From Umbilicaria muhlenbergii (lineage: Eukaryota; Ascomycota; Lecanoromycetes; Umbilicariales; Umbilicariaceae), in contig KK106981.1 of the NCBI GenBank assembly GCA_000611775.1, forward strand, positions 1,238,792-1,302,791: a stretch of 64,000 nucleotides of DNA, written 5' to 3'. A model generated the notes under the pieces. It saw nothing but the letters and a program-made list of their open reading frames with translations. It was not told the DNA's origin and made no database searches. A program made the position numbers and the translations under genes. This document shows, piece after piece, positions 46,313 through 58,700 of the stretch; position 1 is the first letter of the stretch; every line of letters starts with the position of its first letter.

Positions 46313-46960
46313 TTGATGATATTAATATTGAGACATCATCTCAGTCACTGCATCTAAACACTCAGGCAATTAAACATTAACAAAAACAGTTTGTGCTTTG
46401 TTGATAAGCACATTTCATGTGTGTGATGATTGCAGAAAGAGTGTGAATAACAGTAATACATTGAAACATCATATAGCAAGGTGCTCAGTTCATGTTCATA
46501 ACTGACTATGAAGAATCTTATAATGTGAACTGTCATTAATGCCTCTAACAACAAATGAACAAAATGACACAGACTGAGAGACTATCAAGATAATACTCAG
46601 GAAAACAGAAGAAGTATCAGAGGAATAAAGTAATGAGTATATGAACTTTGAGATGAATTATAATGTCAACATGAATGACAGCCTCCTGAATATTCTTGAC
46701 AACCAAGGATGTTCAATTCCCTGAAGAACATCAACTGATTCACAGTCATTTATAAAACAAGGATCAATGCAGGCAGAAAGCATATTAATTCAACTTGATC
46801 TTTTGTCAACATCAACATTCTTATGAGTTGAATCATTTCAAGAGGCAACAGGCTGCTGAGCTGAAGGCATTTTAAATACAGCTCATTCAGAGGCCTTTAT
46901 AAATTATGATCACAAGCAGAGCACAAATGCATCTATTAACACAAATTATCATTTATTTTG
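46313..46960. other. Hypermutated region upstream of the Plavaka transposase
   Basis: Plus-strand frames from about 46.55 kb are broken by stops and may be the transposase N-terminal exon, but no zinc finger could be read. The open frame at 46966 is preceded by TTTGTAG, a possible 3' splice site. Confidence 0.35.
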
Positions 46961-46965
46961 TAGCA

Positions 46966-49615
46966 AGATGAACTATGCCTTCACTTTCTGACTGCATCAG
47001 ACTCAGGCAACAAAAGGAAGTGTGAACAGATTCTTTAAAAATCCTCATCTGCATCACATTCATTCACTTCTAAGTTTCAAGAATACAGAGGAATGACTAA
47101 ATAAGTTACATCAGATTTCATATGATATCAGCTCTGTAAGAGGTGAAGATGAGTGAACATCTTAAATCTTTACAGTGAAATCTACTTATGATGAGGTAAT
47201 GAACATTGTGTATTGCATACAGTACAAAGACATCATCAACACTTTTCAGTTTTTATTAAATCATCAAGCCTTCAACAGTAATCTGACATATGCCTCAACT
47301 CAGCAATATAACTCTGAAAACAAGAGGGTCTATAATGAGATGCATAGTGAAGACTGATGATAAGAGACACAGATGAAACTTCTGAATGATGCAATAATAA
47401 TGTCACTGTTGATTTTCACTGACAAGACAGTTCTGACACAGCATCAAGATGATTTATCAGCTTGATCAGTATACTTAATCATAAGAAATTTGAACTGATA
47501 ATCAAGATGCTCTCAGACATGACCTGATCTAGTACTTTTAAGTTTCCTGCTGATTGTGAGGAATGATGATGATAACATTAAAGCAAGAGTCTGACATATG
47601 ACACTGTTGTTGATTTTAAAGTGTATGTACTTCACACGCTCACAGCAATTTAATTAAGACTGATGAGTATTAGCTGTTGAGACAGCTGCTAAAGAGGATA
47701 TCTTAATAAAGTGTGCAGATAAGAAGATCAGATGCTGTTACTCTGTTATTACAGACTTCATGATTAATTATGAAGAACAGGTGTTGATCACAGAGGTAAA
47801 AATGAATCAACATTACATTATATGTCAAGTTCCTCTCAATGAGCATGAAAACCTTGAAGGCAACTGATCTTCAAGAACTCATCAAACAACAATGAATTAA
47901 ATTCAGTGTCAAGAGGAAGAAGAGATACTGAATAATAACAACACTTGAATTCATTCTGTCATCAATTTCACATGAGCTCATCATTAAGTTAACATACATG
48001 AATTCATGATGATTGATGTACTTCATCAACTCTTAAAAGGGATGATGACTTACCTAGTTCAATGACTGAGTGAACTTATTGAGGAGAGTGTTTTCACTGC
48101 AAGAAGAAGAAAGAGGATGTGAGGTTCAATCAACTTCACCTCAGAGGTGACTCAACTTGATCAGAGATTTCATCTGATTTCAGCATTCTCAGGCTTAAAA
48201 AGATTCATGAAGTACAGCAGTGTCAAACAATGAACTGAAGCAGATCAGAGATCAATTATCTGTTAAATTATTTCTGTAATTGCATCACTCTTGACTCCTC
48301 ATGCTTCAGCAGCAGTGCATTTCACATGAGCAATGATGAACTTTGTTACTTTGACACAATATCATTCACATGATGAGGACACCCTTTGATACATGCAACA
48401 TACTTTATTTTAAATAAACAGACTCAAGGATGTCTTTCATCATCTGAGGCTGTCTGAATTTAATATGAACAAAGAGCACTTTAACATCTTAAAATTACAT
48501 GTGATGACTCACTACACTGAACACATTCACAAATATGATGCTGCAGACAATGTTGATACAGAACATAATGAAGCCGCTTATAAGTATTTAATAAAAGTAT
48601 ACTTTAACTGAATAAACAAGCAGGAGACCTTTCAATGACAATTATCACTTCATAACACTCATCATTTGAAAATACTGACTATGAAAGACATCATCTTACA
48701 CAGTGATACTAAAGACAGTTAAACATCATGTAATGCAATGATAACTTCAATTATCAAACTCAGCTGAGCTTATTCACTCAAAAAGCTGAAAGGCCTCTTA
48801 AAAAGAAGTGAAGCTTCACTAATACAGTCAGTGAGGCTCAACCTCAAAGTGTGATGCTCTGTTTTAACTCTCACTGATACTTTTAATATCCTGAGCTTAC
48901 TAGATGCCCTGGCAGGTTTTGTAAAAGAATATCAGAATGCTATGAATGACATCATAATATCAGACAGAGATTTGAATCATAAGGTAAAAGACTCATCTTG
49001 AATTGAATTATATCACATATGTGTACACGGGTCGCTGAAGTGCTGAAAACAAGATAAGAAGAATATGAATGATCTTGAAGTTCTGATAACTGAGAGAGTA
49101 TATTGCACGCCTGACTGACAAAACAAGTTTAAGAATTAAAGATGTGACTGTGTTCTGATTCAAGAATGACTTAATCATATCATTGATGCATCTGATGTAT
49201 TAAACAGGTGACTACCAGGGAAATTACAACTTATTGCATCAGTGATAGATTCACTGCAGTGAAATGACAAGGAAAAGAATATTCATCATACTGATGCTTT
49301 AATTGATCTATTCAAACTACTCAATTGAACAAGGCACGTCAACATGATGTACATGACATGATTGAACTGAGTGATTGATCAGAGCATTCCTCAAAAAACT
49401 CTCAATCTGTGAGGAGTCAAAGGTTCTATATGATGTTCACAATCATAAGGAGCGTACACATCATATCAGTGATAACAGGGAAAACTCAAGAATGTAAGAG
49501 AATTATTTATTATCTCAACAGTTTCAATGATTGAGACATGTACAATTTAATCTATGAAGAGGACTTTCTTGAGTGAGGAGCACAAGTGATGTTGTATTAT
49601 AATTGAGAAAGATAA
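46966..49615 (+). pseudogene. Plavaka-type DNA transposase relic
   Basis: A single plus-strand reading, broken almost only by TGA at Trp/Arg positions. Diagnostic Plavaka blocks: FTDKTVLTQHQDDLSA then TGA then SVYLIIRNLN (about 47.42 kb; family D-K-T...W-P-V-Y-L-T), LHQLLKGMMTYLVQ (about 48.04 kb), FNILKLHVMTHYTEHIHKYD and DTEHNEAAYKYLIKVYFN (about 48.5-48.6 kb), and near the C-terminus SFNDxDMYNLIYEEDFLE with x a TGA (about 49.52 kb). In fungi this DDE-type transposase is linked to CMC/CACTA-like elements with short terminal inverted repeats; none could be fixed here. The frame ends at a TAA at 49615, directly before a TTCAWTGAA cluster. Dead as read. Confidence 0.8.
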
Positions 49616-49617
49616 CA

Positions 49618-49690
49618 TTCATTGAATGTTAATTTTCATTCAATGAATGTTGATTTTAATTCAATGAACATTGATTTTCATTTAATGAAC
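49618..49690. repeat. TTCAWTGAA motif cluster 3
   Basis: Four copies (TTCATTGAA, TTCAATGAA, TTCAATGAA and TTTAATGAA) spaced about 22 bp, separated by GT(T)AATTTT/GATTTT-type linkers, starting 2 bp after the Plavaka stop. Possible subterminal repeat of a CACTA-like element. Confidence 0.65.
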
Positions 49691-49739
49691 TGACTGCATA
49701 TTTGACTGAACATGTTTACAATGATGACTATCACGACGT

Positions 49740-52700
49740 CTCTGAAATAAAGGCGTGTGATATATTATCATCATTTGTATAAAGAGACCTTTACTGAAAT
49801 TTTCAATTCATTCATGAAGTCACAAACCTTTCAGCATCTGCCTGTGATGAAGTATTAATCAGATTTAGATGCAGTGAGGCTCTCAGAGGAACAGATAGCA
49901 TCAAAGACTCTGCTTCACTTTTTAAACACTGAGTCACTGCATGTTTCTGAATGCTGCATTAAAAGCACCTATTCATCATCTTCAACAAACTACATGATGA
50001 AGAATCTGAAGAAAGTTAACTCAACAGCATGAACAAGTGACTTAATATGCAATCACCTTAATATTGATGATCACATGTATGCTTTAATATTAACACAACT
50101 GCAGACTCAAATGAGAAATCTGAGTCTTTTAAGGAGCTGACTAAACACAAGCAGAATCAAAGAGCTATTATAATGAGTTTTTAAATTAATGTATCATGAA
50201 TTTGATCACATCTTCTGCAGCGTTTCTGACAAGTGGCGTGACAAATGCCTCACATTTATGGCACAATGATGCAATTACAACAAGAGGAGGCGGGTGAAGG
50301 GCAAAAGAAGATTAAATCTTTATGAGGAATTAATCTCTTCAATCTTAAGTCACATGACTGATACATTTCAATGTTCAGCCGCAGGACCTGTCTCACAAAC
50401 AGATAATGAAAAAGGTGAATCAACAAAAGTCATTCAATATATTATGATACAGATTCATTAAAATGCGCATCACAGCATCTCCTGTAAATCACAGGATTTA
50501 TTAAAGACTGAGGCATCAAAGAACATAATTATTATGAATGATTTGAACTTCTTCACCTTCCTGACATTGATTGCCTGGGAGTTGAACTACCAGGATGATG
50601 AGGATATCATATTATATGAGTGTAAAAGAATGATGAGCATGCACATCATAAATGAGCAGGAATGAAAGATGATCCTGAAAGAAATGCACATTAAAAAATT
50701 AATACATTTCTTCTTCATGATCAAAAGGAGTGAGATTTCAGGTGTTTAAGGTACATTTCAAGAATCACTGCAAGATTAAATCATTTAATCATCTGTAGAC
50801 GCCCTGATCAACAATCAGCAGGTCAACACATGTTTGCTGTAAAATTAACATCAACACAATATAAATATCTACTTTTAAGTAGAAAGTCAACTCTGAAAAT
50901 TATTCACTCATCATTAATTGCATCTAGACAGTGACGGAAATGAGCCTTTGAACAGAAGTTATTAATAGATATCACAATCAAACAGACATTCTCAATCATA
51001 TGAAGCAGGTTATGAAGTTTATGAGGAAGATTTAATTCTGAGAGGAAAAAGCCTTCACTGAGGCGTTTTGACTCAATATCAATGAACAAAGGAGCAGGAA
51101 ACTGATATTCATTAATTTAAAAATCATCATGTAACCTGCTGTCATCAGATTGTGATCATGATCTATTAAGACATGTCATCATTAATATTACCTCAGACCT
51201 TGTGTGCTCTGTTCTCTTTTAATATCTCACACTCAAGCCTTTAAGCAGGACACTATGCTGATGTGCATATATTACATAATCAATGCATCAGCGCTCAAGA
51301 GGAAGTCAATGTTACACAGTTATGTTGTTGTTTTAAATATAAAGATTTAAAAAAAACTGTGAATGACAGCATCTGATCTCTTGTACATCTCTTGCCTGTC
51401 AAAATCATGATCACTGATTGAAACAACACATCAGAAGAGAAAGTCTTGAAGTTGTGTCACAGATTATGAGCTGCAAGGCCTTGTCACAGCACCTCTTGTT
51501 GTGATGACATTTTTAATCAACTGCTCACATTTTTAGTATCAGTGACTGTCAAGACTCACAACATCTTCTTGATGTTCATTAAACAGATTACTTGCAATCT
51601 TGCATGTGACTGCATAAACCTCTGCTAATTCACTGACACATCATTAATTTATCAATGTGACATGTTGAAATAACAGCACCCTCTTCAAAACAATCTTTCA
51701 AAACAATTTTTCAAAACAGCATCATGAAATAATCCTTTATATTTATCACATCATTCTGTCTCAGTCAATCAGTGTTGAGCATCATCAGCACTATGAAAGG
51801 TCATGATCTGAATATGAAACAAATGATAAACACTGTTTACTTCAAATTGATTCAAGCAAACATAAAACCTAATTACTTACAGATGAAGCGTGATCATTCA
51901 GAGCCTGTAAATTATGAGAAGACATCAAAGAGGTGTCAAGTCCTTATTATAAAGCAGGTGCAGAAACAGTGTGATAATGATATCATATTCAATTTCATAA
52001 GTGATGACTGCATCAGTATAAGGGTAGGTGTTTACTGCACAGAGAGTGCAGTGATTCAATATTAACAGTTTAGCAGTTCAGGTCAGCAATTGAATATCAT
52101 TTAAAACAATCACTGAGACATTTTACAAGAGAAGTGATCTTTACTTCACATTCATCTTTTACTGAAAAGTCAACCTCACAAAATCACAACCTTAATTCAG
52201 ATTATGATAGTGAAAATTCCTCAGATATCTCAACTCAGTACTTATGAGGAAAGGCACTTCACTGAGAGCCTTGTCATTCAACATCAAATCATGAACTGTT
52301 GATGTCAGTTTGTACAGTGTACTTGAAGGCATGAATACTCAGTGACAATGCTGAATCAGAAAGCACCTCATGATCAGATATTAACAAACAGTGACTTAAT
52401 AACAGGATGAGTGACACTTGAATAAAAATAACTTGATGAATGAGAACAGTCACAGGCAAGAAACATGCTGAGATGCAAGATGTTCTCACTGCTGTGAAAG
52501 CTTGCAAGGTAGGAAGAGCTGACTTTTTATATAAATCATAATTAATATTGACAGCTTTATGACTCATTTGATGTCTTTCACAGTCACTCAATGACTCAGA
52601 TACAACAGTTGATTGTCAGCTTTTATGACTGACAGCTGCAGATGTCATGTGAGGACATTAAAAATCTTGCAGAATGATTACTTGAGACAGATAATTTCAC

Positions 52701-53437
52701 ATGTGATAAGGCAAATGACTTAAACCTGTGTTGAGTGCTGATTGTTGACTGATGAAGATGCAGTCACTCAAGGTTAAATTCTGTGCTTGAATCATCATCA
52801 ATGAATTAATACAGATGATGTATGTGAAAACAAATACAAATATAACTTATCTAACTTATATGAAAGACATGTTTGATTCACTGTCAGTCAACATATTGCT
52901 CTTCATGATAACAATGATCACACATTGCATCAAAGAATATGAATCAGGGGTATTTAAGCTTGAGAGGTTTAATGACTCAAGGGTTATGAATAAGTGATGA
53001 CTTCAAACACAAGGAGAGTGTACTAACATCATAATGCTGCAGTTATATAAAATTGAGTACAGCACACTTGATATGCTCAGGTTAAAACTCAACAAACTGC
53101 TATTTTGAGTATTTTGCTACATCAGGTACATCAGCAGATTGAAATGAATAAAATTGAAGAAGCAATGAATGTTAAAACAGTTGACAATTCATATACTGAC
53201 ATGTTGAATGACCTGTCAATGTATGAGATAAACAGTCAGTGATTTTCAAGCTCATCACTGCATTTGTTAAGAGATTGAAACAATCCTTTTAGCTCAGAAT
53301 CACTGAATAGAAGCACTTTCTACAAAGATTAACTGAAGCTGAAGAGCAGTAAGGAGGACAACAGTGATGATGAAGAGAAGTCTGAGAAGAACAGCAATGA
53401 AGATGACAAAGAAAATGAAAATGAAGAAGAGAGTGAG
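49740..53437 (+). pseudogene. Hypermutated gene relic of unknown family, 5' part
   Basis: Plus-strand coding signal with TGA-type breaks. Readable: SDKWRDKCLTFMAQ-stop-CNYNKRRR with VKGKRRLNLYEELISSILSH (about 50.23-50.34 kb), an open 97-codon piece at 51772-52065 and CIKEYESGVFKLERFNDSRV (about 52.93-52.99 kb). The end is an acidic tail, KEDNSDDEEKSEKNSNEDDK and on, running into the LTR of element C at 53438. Joining across the single GTGAG puts this tail in frame with 62137 onward. I do not recognise the protein. It could be a second gene of the Plavaka element or a separate element. Confidence 0.45.
53433..53437. other. Target-site duplication of element C (left)
   Basis: GTGAG, repeated perfectly at 62132-62136 after the right LTR. 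Confidence 0.9.
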
Positions 53438-53576
53438 TGTTGTGAGTGATAAAGATGTCAATTCTATCTACTAAGAAGTCAGCTTTTATGCTGACTTCAC
53501 TAAGCTACGCTAAGTTAAAGTAAAGTAAGAGGTGATGAGGCTCTGATAAAGCTGAAGCCCTGATAAAGTCACAACA
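53438..53576 (-). repeat. 3' LTR of element C
   Basis: 139 bp including AGTCAGCTTTTATGCTGACT, a strong hairpin (AGTCAGC...GCTGACT), probably in the R/terminator part of the LTR. Confidence 0.9.
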
Positions 53577-53799
53577 AGTGCCCTCTTTTAAATATGCTCA
53601 TAACCTTTATGAGCTTTTCACTCCTCTAGAAGCATGTTTCATCTTATTTAAATGCATGTCATCAAGGTTTCTGCATGATAATATCATGCTGATCAAGACT
53701 CACTTGCTAACATAGGAAAACAGGAGGTAGAAGAGAGAGTGTTGTAATGATTAAAAGTCAAAATGAAGAAAGGGAAGAGGGTTGAAGTTCACAATGTCA

Positions 53800-55239
53800 G
53801 ATGATGTTTAAATTTCATTCTTCATTAACTTCCTTGTGACAGCTTCTCTGTCAGCCTTGATGAGAAGTGCTTAATGATGTTTGCAGTGACTGTTGCTGAT
53901 GACAGCATGATTAAATCAGGAATGAATTGTTGAGCTTGTGTTCATTTTCTTCAAAGATTCTCACAGCTCTGACTTGGTAGTTAAGCTTGTCTGACGTGCA
54001 GGTGTTGACATTGATGCTGATTGCATCATCAAGGAACTTCACTCAGCAGAGGCTCACATTTCACTTCCTCTGCATCAAGTTTCATTCTTAAGTCATTCAT
54101 GTTTCAATAAATGTGATTCAGTCCCTCCGCCACTTGACGTAGGCTTGGTAAAGTCATGTGCAGTGATCATTGCATATTTGTACAGAGTGAGTGGCGTGCA
54201 TTTCCTTGATTTGAAAGCCTACAAGTCAGATGACTTTGTTCTTAATGATGAGTGATCTCATCACGTCTGATATATAATATTTGCAGGTGACTTGTATGTC
54301 TCATGCTGAATCCTCAGATTCACTAGTGATCTTAAACCCTGTATCTCTTATAATTAGATAAGTTATATGACTTGTGAAGACTTGATACTTCATAGCTCTC
54401 TTGTCCTCTTTCTTCAGACCCTTTCATTGTTTGTGAGTTTGTTCATCATGAACAACATCACATGAAATCCTCAAGATTGCTACATTTTTTTCTGATTTCA
54501 TCAGAAGAGACTCTGAGGCATTCTTCACTACAGCTGATGAAAGACTGAGCAGGAGAAAGAATGCTGTAATTATGAACTTGCATACATCAAGTAAATACTG
54601 AATTATTCACTCACACTCATATTCTTTTGCATTCATGTGTGGTCATCCTCCTTCCTTTGAGTTCATTCTTCAGAATGAATTTATCAAGGTTTAAACAGTT
54701 TTCTTCATATCCTTATTTGTTATCTGCATCATTTCATTAATACTGAAATCCTCCTCCCTGTGTTCATTTGCCCTCAATCAGGCTCTACAGCAGTTAATTT
54801 TATCACAAGTGATGTTGAGTGACATCTTGATTAATTTTAAAGACTTGTTGCTGTCATCATCATTGTTGATGTCCTCTGTAATTTAATCAGCTGTGACTGA
54901 CTCTGCTGTTATTTTTGTAAAAGCACCCGCGGTAACTTCCTGTGAATTAACCGTGATTTCATCAGGCCAGTTAATCTCAATGAGCTCACTGTCTTTGTCA
55001 TATAAGTTGCATGAGTCTTCATCTTCATCTGCATAGTACTGAATTTCATCATCAGGATTTACTTTGTCTTCATCATTATAATAAAGGTTCTTGAAGTTAT
55101 GCCTGCTCAATGTGCTCATGTGATAAGTGCATGCTGTGAGTTGATCTCTCATCACAACATCATGTGATTTCATCATGATTATTTCTTCCTTATGAGTGAT
55201 GAGTAATGATAAGTAACTGATAATTGATCTGAGACTCAC
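53800..55239 (-). pseudogene. Extra sense ORF of element C between pol and 3' LTR
   Basis: The first 118 codons are open (54883-55239): an acidic protein with YNDEDKVNPDDEIQYYADED. After TGA/TAA-broken sequence the same strand reads VKFLDDAISINVNTCTSDKL (about 54.03 kb) and a preceding piece with CNDHCT and VKWRRD (about 54.15 kb). Stops fall where Trp or Arg would fit. A hydrophobic stretch FFLLLSLSSAVV (about 54.53 kb) is present, but whether it is a membrane segment in the right frame is uncertain. Not recognised; not like the antisense ORFs of families A and B. Confidence 0.4.
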
Positions 55240-55739
55240 TGTAGAATGTTAAGCAGTGACTATATGATGATGCTGTGTTTTTTGTGAACAAGGGGAGGTT
55301 CACTGAACTAGTTATGACAGAGGAAGTGATCTGATGTAATGTTCAGAGCCAAGGGGAGGTTCTCTGATGTAACATTCAGAGACAAGAGGAGGCTCACTGC
55401 AGTAGTTGTGAAGAGAAAAGTGAAATTCTCTGACATAATCTGTTGAGCAGTGAGGGAAGTGAGGTGTAGAGCTCACTGTTTAATGATAAAACAGTGAATT
55501 ATTCTGACCCTGCACATCATCTGATGAGGGATTTCTCTGAGCATGTCATGTATGATGCTTTGTAATATGATAAGTATGCTTCACTAAGTGTTATTTCATA
55601 GCACGCAGAGCAATCAGGGTCATGTGATGAGATTTTAAAAGATTTCAGAGGATCTTTTATTGATTTCTTCTTGAAGGTGTCAGCTGTCATCACTGATCAT
55701 CAGTGCTTCAACCTGAGCTCTCATGTGTGCATCATCATA

Positions 55740-58700
55740 TGCTTTTGTGAGATCTCTTGCGCTCCTCAGATCCTTGATGTTATATCACATGTCATGTTCA
55801 AAGCTGTAGCCTTTTCATTGTACAAGATATTCAGTGATTATTTCACAGTCATCATGTTCAGAGCGCCTTGTCCTCTTCTTGAGCAGGTGTTCAATTTCAT
55901 AGTGATTTAAGTCACTGTTCATCATCACTGACAGCAGGTGATCTGACCTCAGCTGATTATATGAGTCAGCTGTGATTACACCTTTCAGGTGAGCTATTGA
56001 TATGATGTCATAAATTCATCAATGAGAGAGGAGATTTAACTTATAAGTCAAGTGTCTGATTCTCTTGATGACTTTAAATGAGCTCATGAACTGCTGTTTG
56101 ATCTTCTTGTTCTGAATGCCTGATATAGTGTACCCTCAGTGTAACTGTAAGTTGATCATGTCACTGACTTTGAAGAACTTCAGTGTATGCCTGTTGTCAT
56201 AATATTTCTTCATGTGAATGATGATGAAAGTTATGACATCTTTCATGTTGACTGCTGTAGGCCTGTATTTCATCATTTCTGTCATTAAGTCTGCAGGATT
56301 TGCATCTTGAATTTCCCTTGAGGTTGCCTCATTTGTAAGCTCACTATTCCTGTTGACTCATAGGAGGTTGAGGACTTCATGAGTTTAAAATTCATAAAGA
56401 ACCTCAGTTGATGTTTTAATGATGTTGAAATACTTTATAAAGTTATTCAAGGCCGCCTGCATCCTTGATAATATCATGACTCAACTGTTAATGTCTTTCA
56501 ATGATGTCAGAAAGTACTGCAGCGCAATTTCTGCTGTCTGATTCATGATTTCAGAGCTCTCATCCATTTAAGAGTGATACACTGTTGATAATAATGATTT
56601 AATCTTTAATTTCTCAAAGATCTTCTTTCACATTCCTGCTATGAATTTTGAGTCCCTGTCTGTCAGGATTGCCTTGAGGAGGCCTCAGTTCATAAGAGTT
56701 AAACAGTCAAGAAACTTTATGACTTATTGTGTACTCTTTCATGTGATTTTGCCAGGGATAAAGCTTACCGCTTTGCTGAATTTGTCTGTTAAAGACATTA
56801 TGCAGTTGTATTCTTTCAGCAGAGGCGTTACAGGCAGTCCTAGTATGAAGTTCAGTGAGATGATGTGAAAAGGCCGTGAAGGCATCAGAATTGATTGAAG
56901 AGCGCTGTATGATTTATGTTTGAGTGTTTGACATAACTGGCATTGAAGGCATGAGTGAATAAACTCATGAAGCTTTTTGAAGAGGTTGAAGAAGTATAAT
57001 TTCTCAGTGAGATGCTCATGTGTTCTTGTATATTCAGGGTGTCTCAGCTCATCATGTGCTTGCTGAAACAGTTTCTTCTTCAAGTCATCTACTGATGAGA
57101 TGCTTAGCTGTAGGTTGATTTTCAGATCCTTGTAGTAAATCAAGCTGTTTATTACTTTATATGATAAAGCTGAGGTGTTCTCTTTTAATCTGATGTTTGC
57201 TTTTATCATGATCTTAACTCTGATTCACTGAGCATCTTGATCATATTCAGCAATCAGGCGCTCTTGAAACTCTGAGTTTAATTTCATCAATGAAATCAGA
57301 TACGCCACTGCGTTGTAAGCTGACAATGTGTAAAGAGTGTTAAGAGTTGAAGTATTTAACTTCTGATGATAATCTCATCCTGTCAATCTGAATAACGCGT
57401 CTGATATCACATTTGATTTATCAAGCTTGTAGTGAACATCAAGTCAGAAGTGTTGAAGATATTCAGATGCTCAGATGAGCTGTAAGTTCATCTTTTCAGT
57501 TGATGTTGTTGACAGACTTAATTGACATATGATGTTAACTGTTGCTGCATGATCAGTATATATGATAATGACCTTGGTGGTTGATTTAATCATGTGTCAT
57601 ATTTTCTGAACAACTCATACTAAACCTGTCACCTTCAGCTCAATGAGTCAGTACTTAGTCTCTGCATTCACAAGCAGCCTGCTGAGGAAACATATAAACT
57701 TCATTTTCTTTTATTTCACCTTCAGAGTCAGTTCTGATTTAATTTCATCATCACTTCAGTGATGATAAACATGAGCACTGAACCTGAATTCTTTCAACAC
57801 GTCTAAGTCAATGTACAGCTGACGGGTTGAATTAAAGTGAGTTAATATGATTAACTGAGAGAACATTACCTGAAGTTGATTGAATGCTTGAAGCTCTTAT
57901 GAAGTTGACATGTCTACCTTTACTTTTTTAATCACCTTTTTCCTCACTGTGCCTTTGAATGATTTACCTGACTGCTTTTTAATGATCTTATTTAGCAGCA
58001 TTTTTTGTTCCTGAAGTGATTTTGAAATAACTGTGTACTTTAATATGTATTGTTGAAGGTACCTGATAAGATCAAGGTATTTCTTAAGAGCACTCAGTGA
58101 TTTAAGGAATTTTAGTCATGTAATTGCTGTGAGCTTTTCTTTCACTGTTGTTAATCTTAAAGCATCAACTCTCTGGTTAAGGAGCTTTACTGAGAGATAA
58201 TCAAGAAATGACTTCTTGAGAGAGAGGCAAATATTCTTCTTCATTAACACTCTGAATACACTATCTAGGTGATGTAGGTGCTCATTCAACATGTTGAAGA
58301 ATATGACAATGTCATTCATGTAAACTCATGTGAATTTGCATTGCTCTCAAAAGACTTTATTTATCATTCTCTGTACATAAGCTGATGAGTTTTTATATCT
58401 CATCATCATCACTTTGAATACTTCCTGACCTTGGTGAGAGAGCATGATAAGCTTGTGACATGCCTCTGATTTTATCCTTCATTAGTGAAAGAAGCTGCTG
58501 CAGTCTACTGTGAATATGTAGTTGAACTCATGTACTGCCATGAGGATTTCAGCTTAAGATGGCACTGAGTAGGTGTCTGACATCATTATTTTATTTAAAG
58601 CTCATATATTCATGACAACTCTGCCTTTACAGCCTTCTTGAGTATCTCTTCACATGATGAAACAAGGGTATGTAAACAGGGTGATGATTGATGCTCATTT

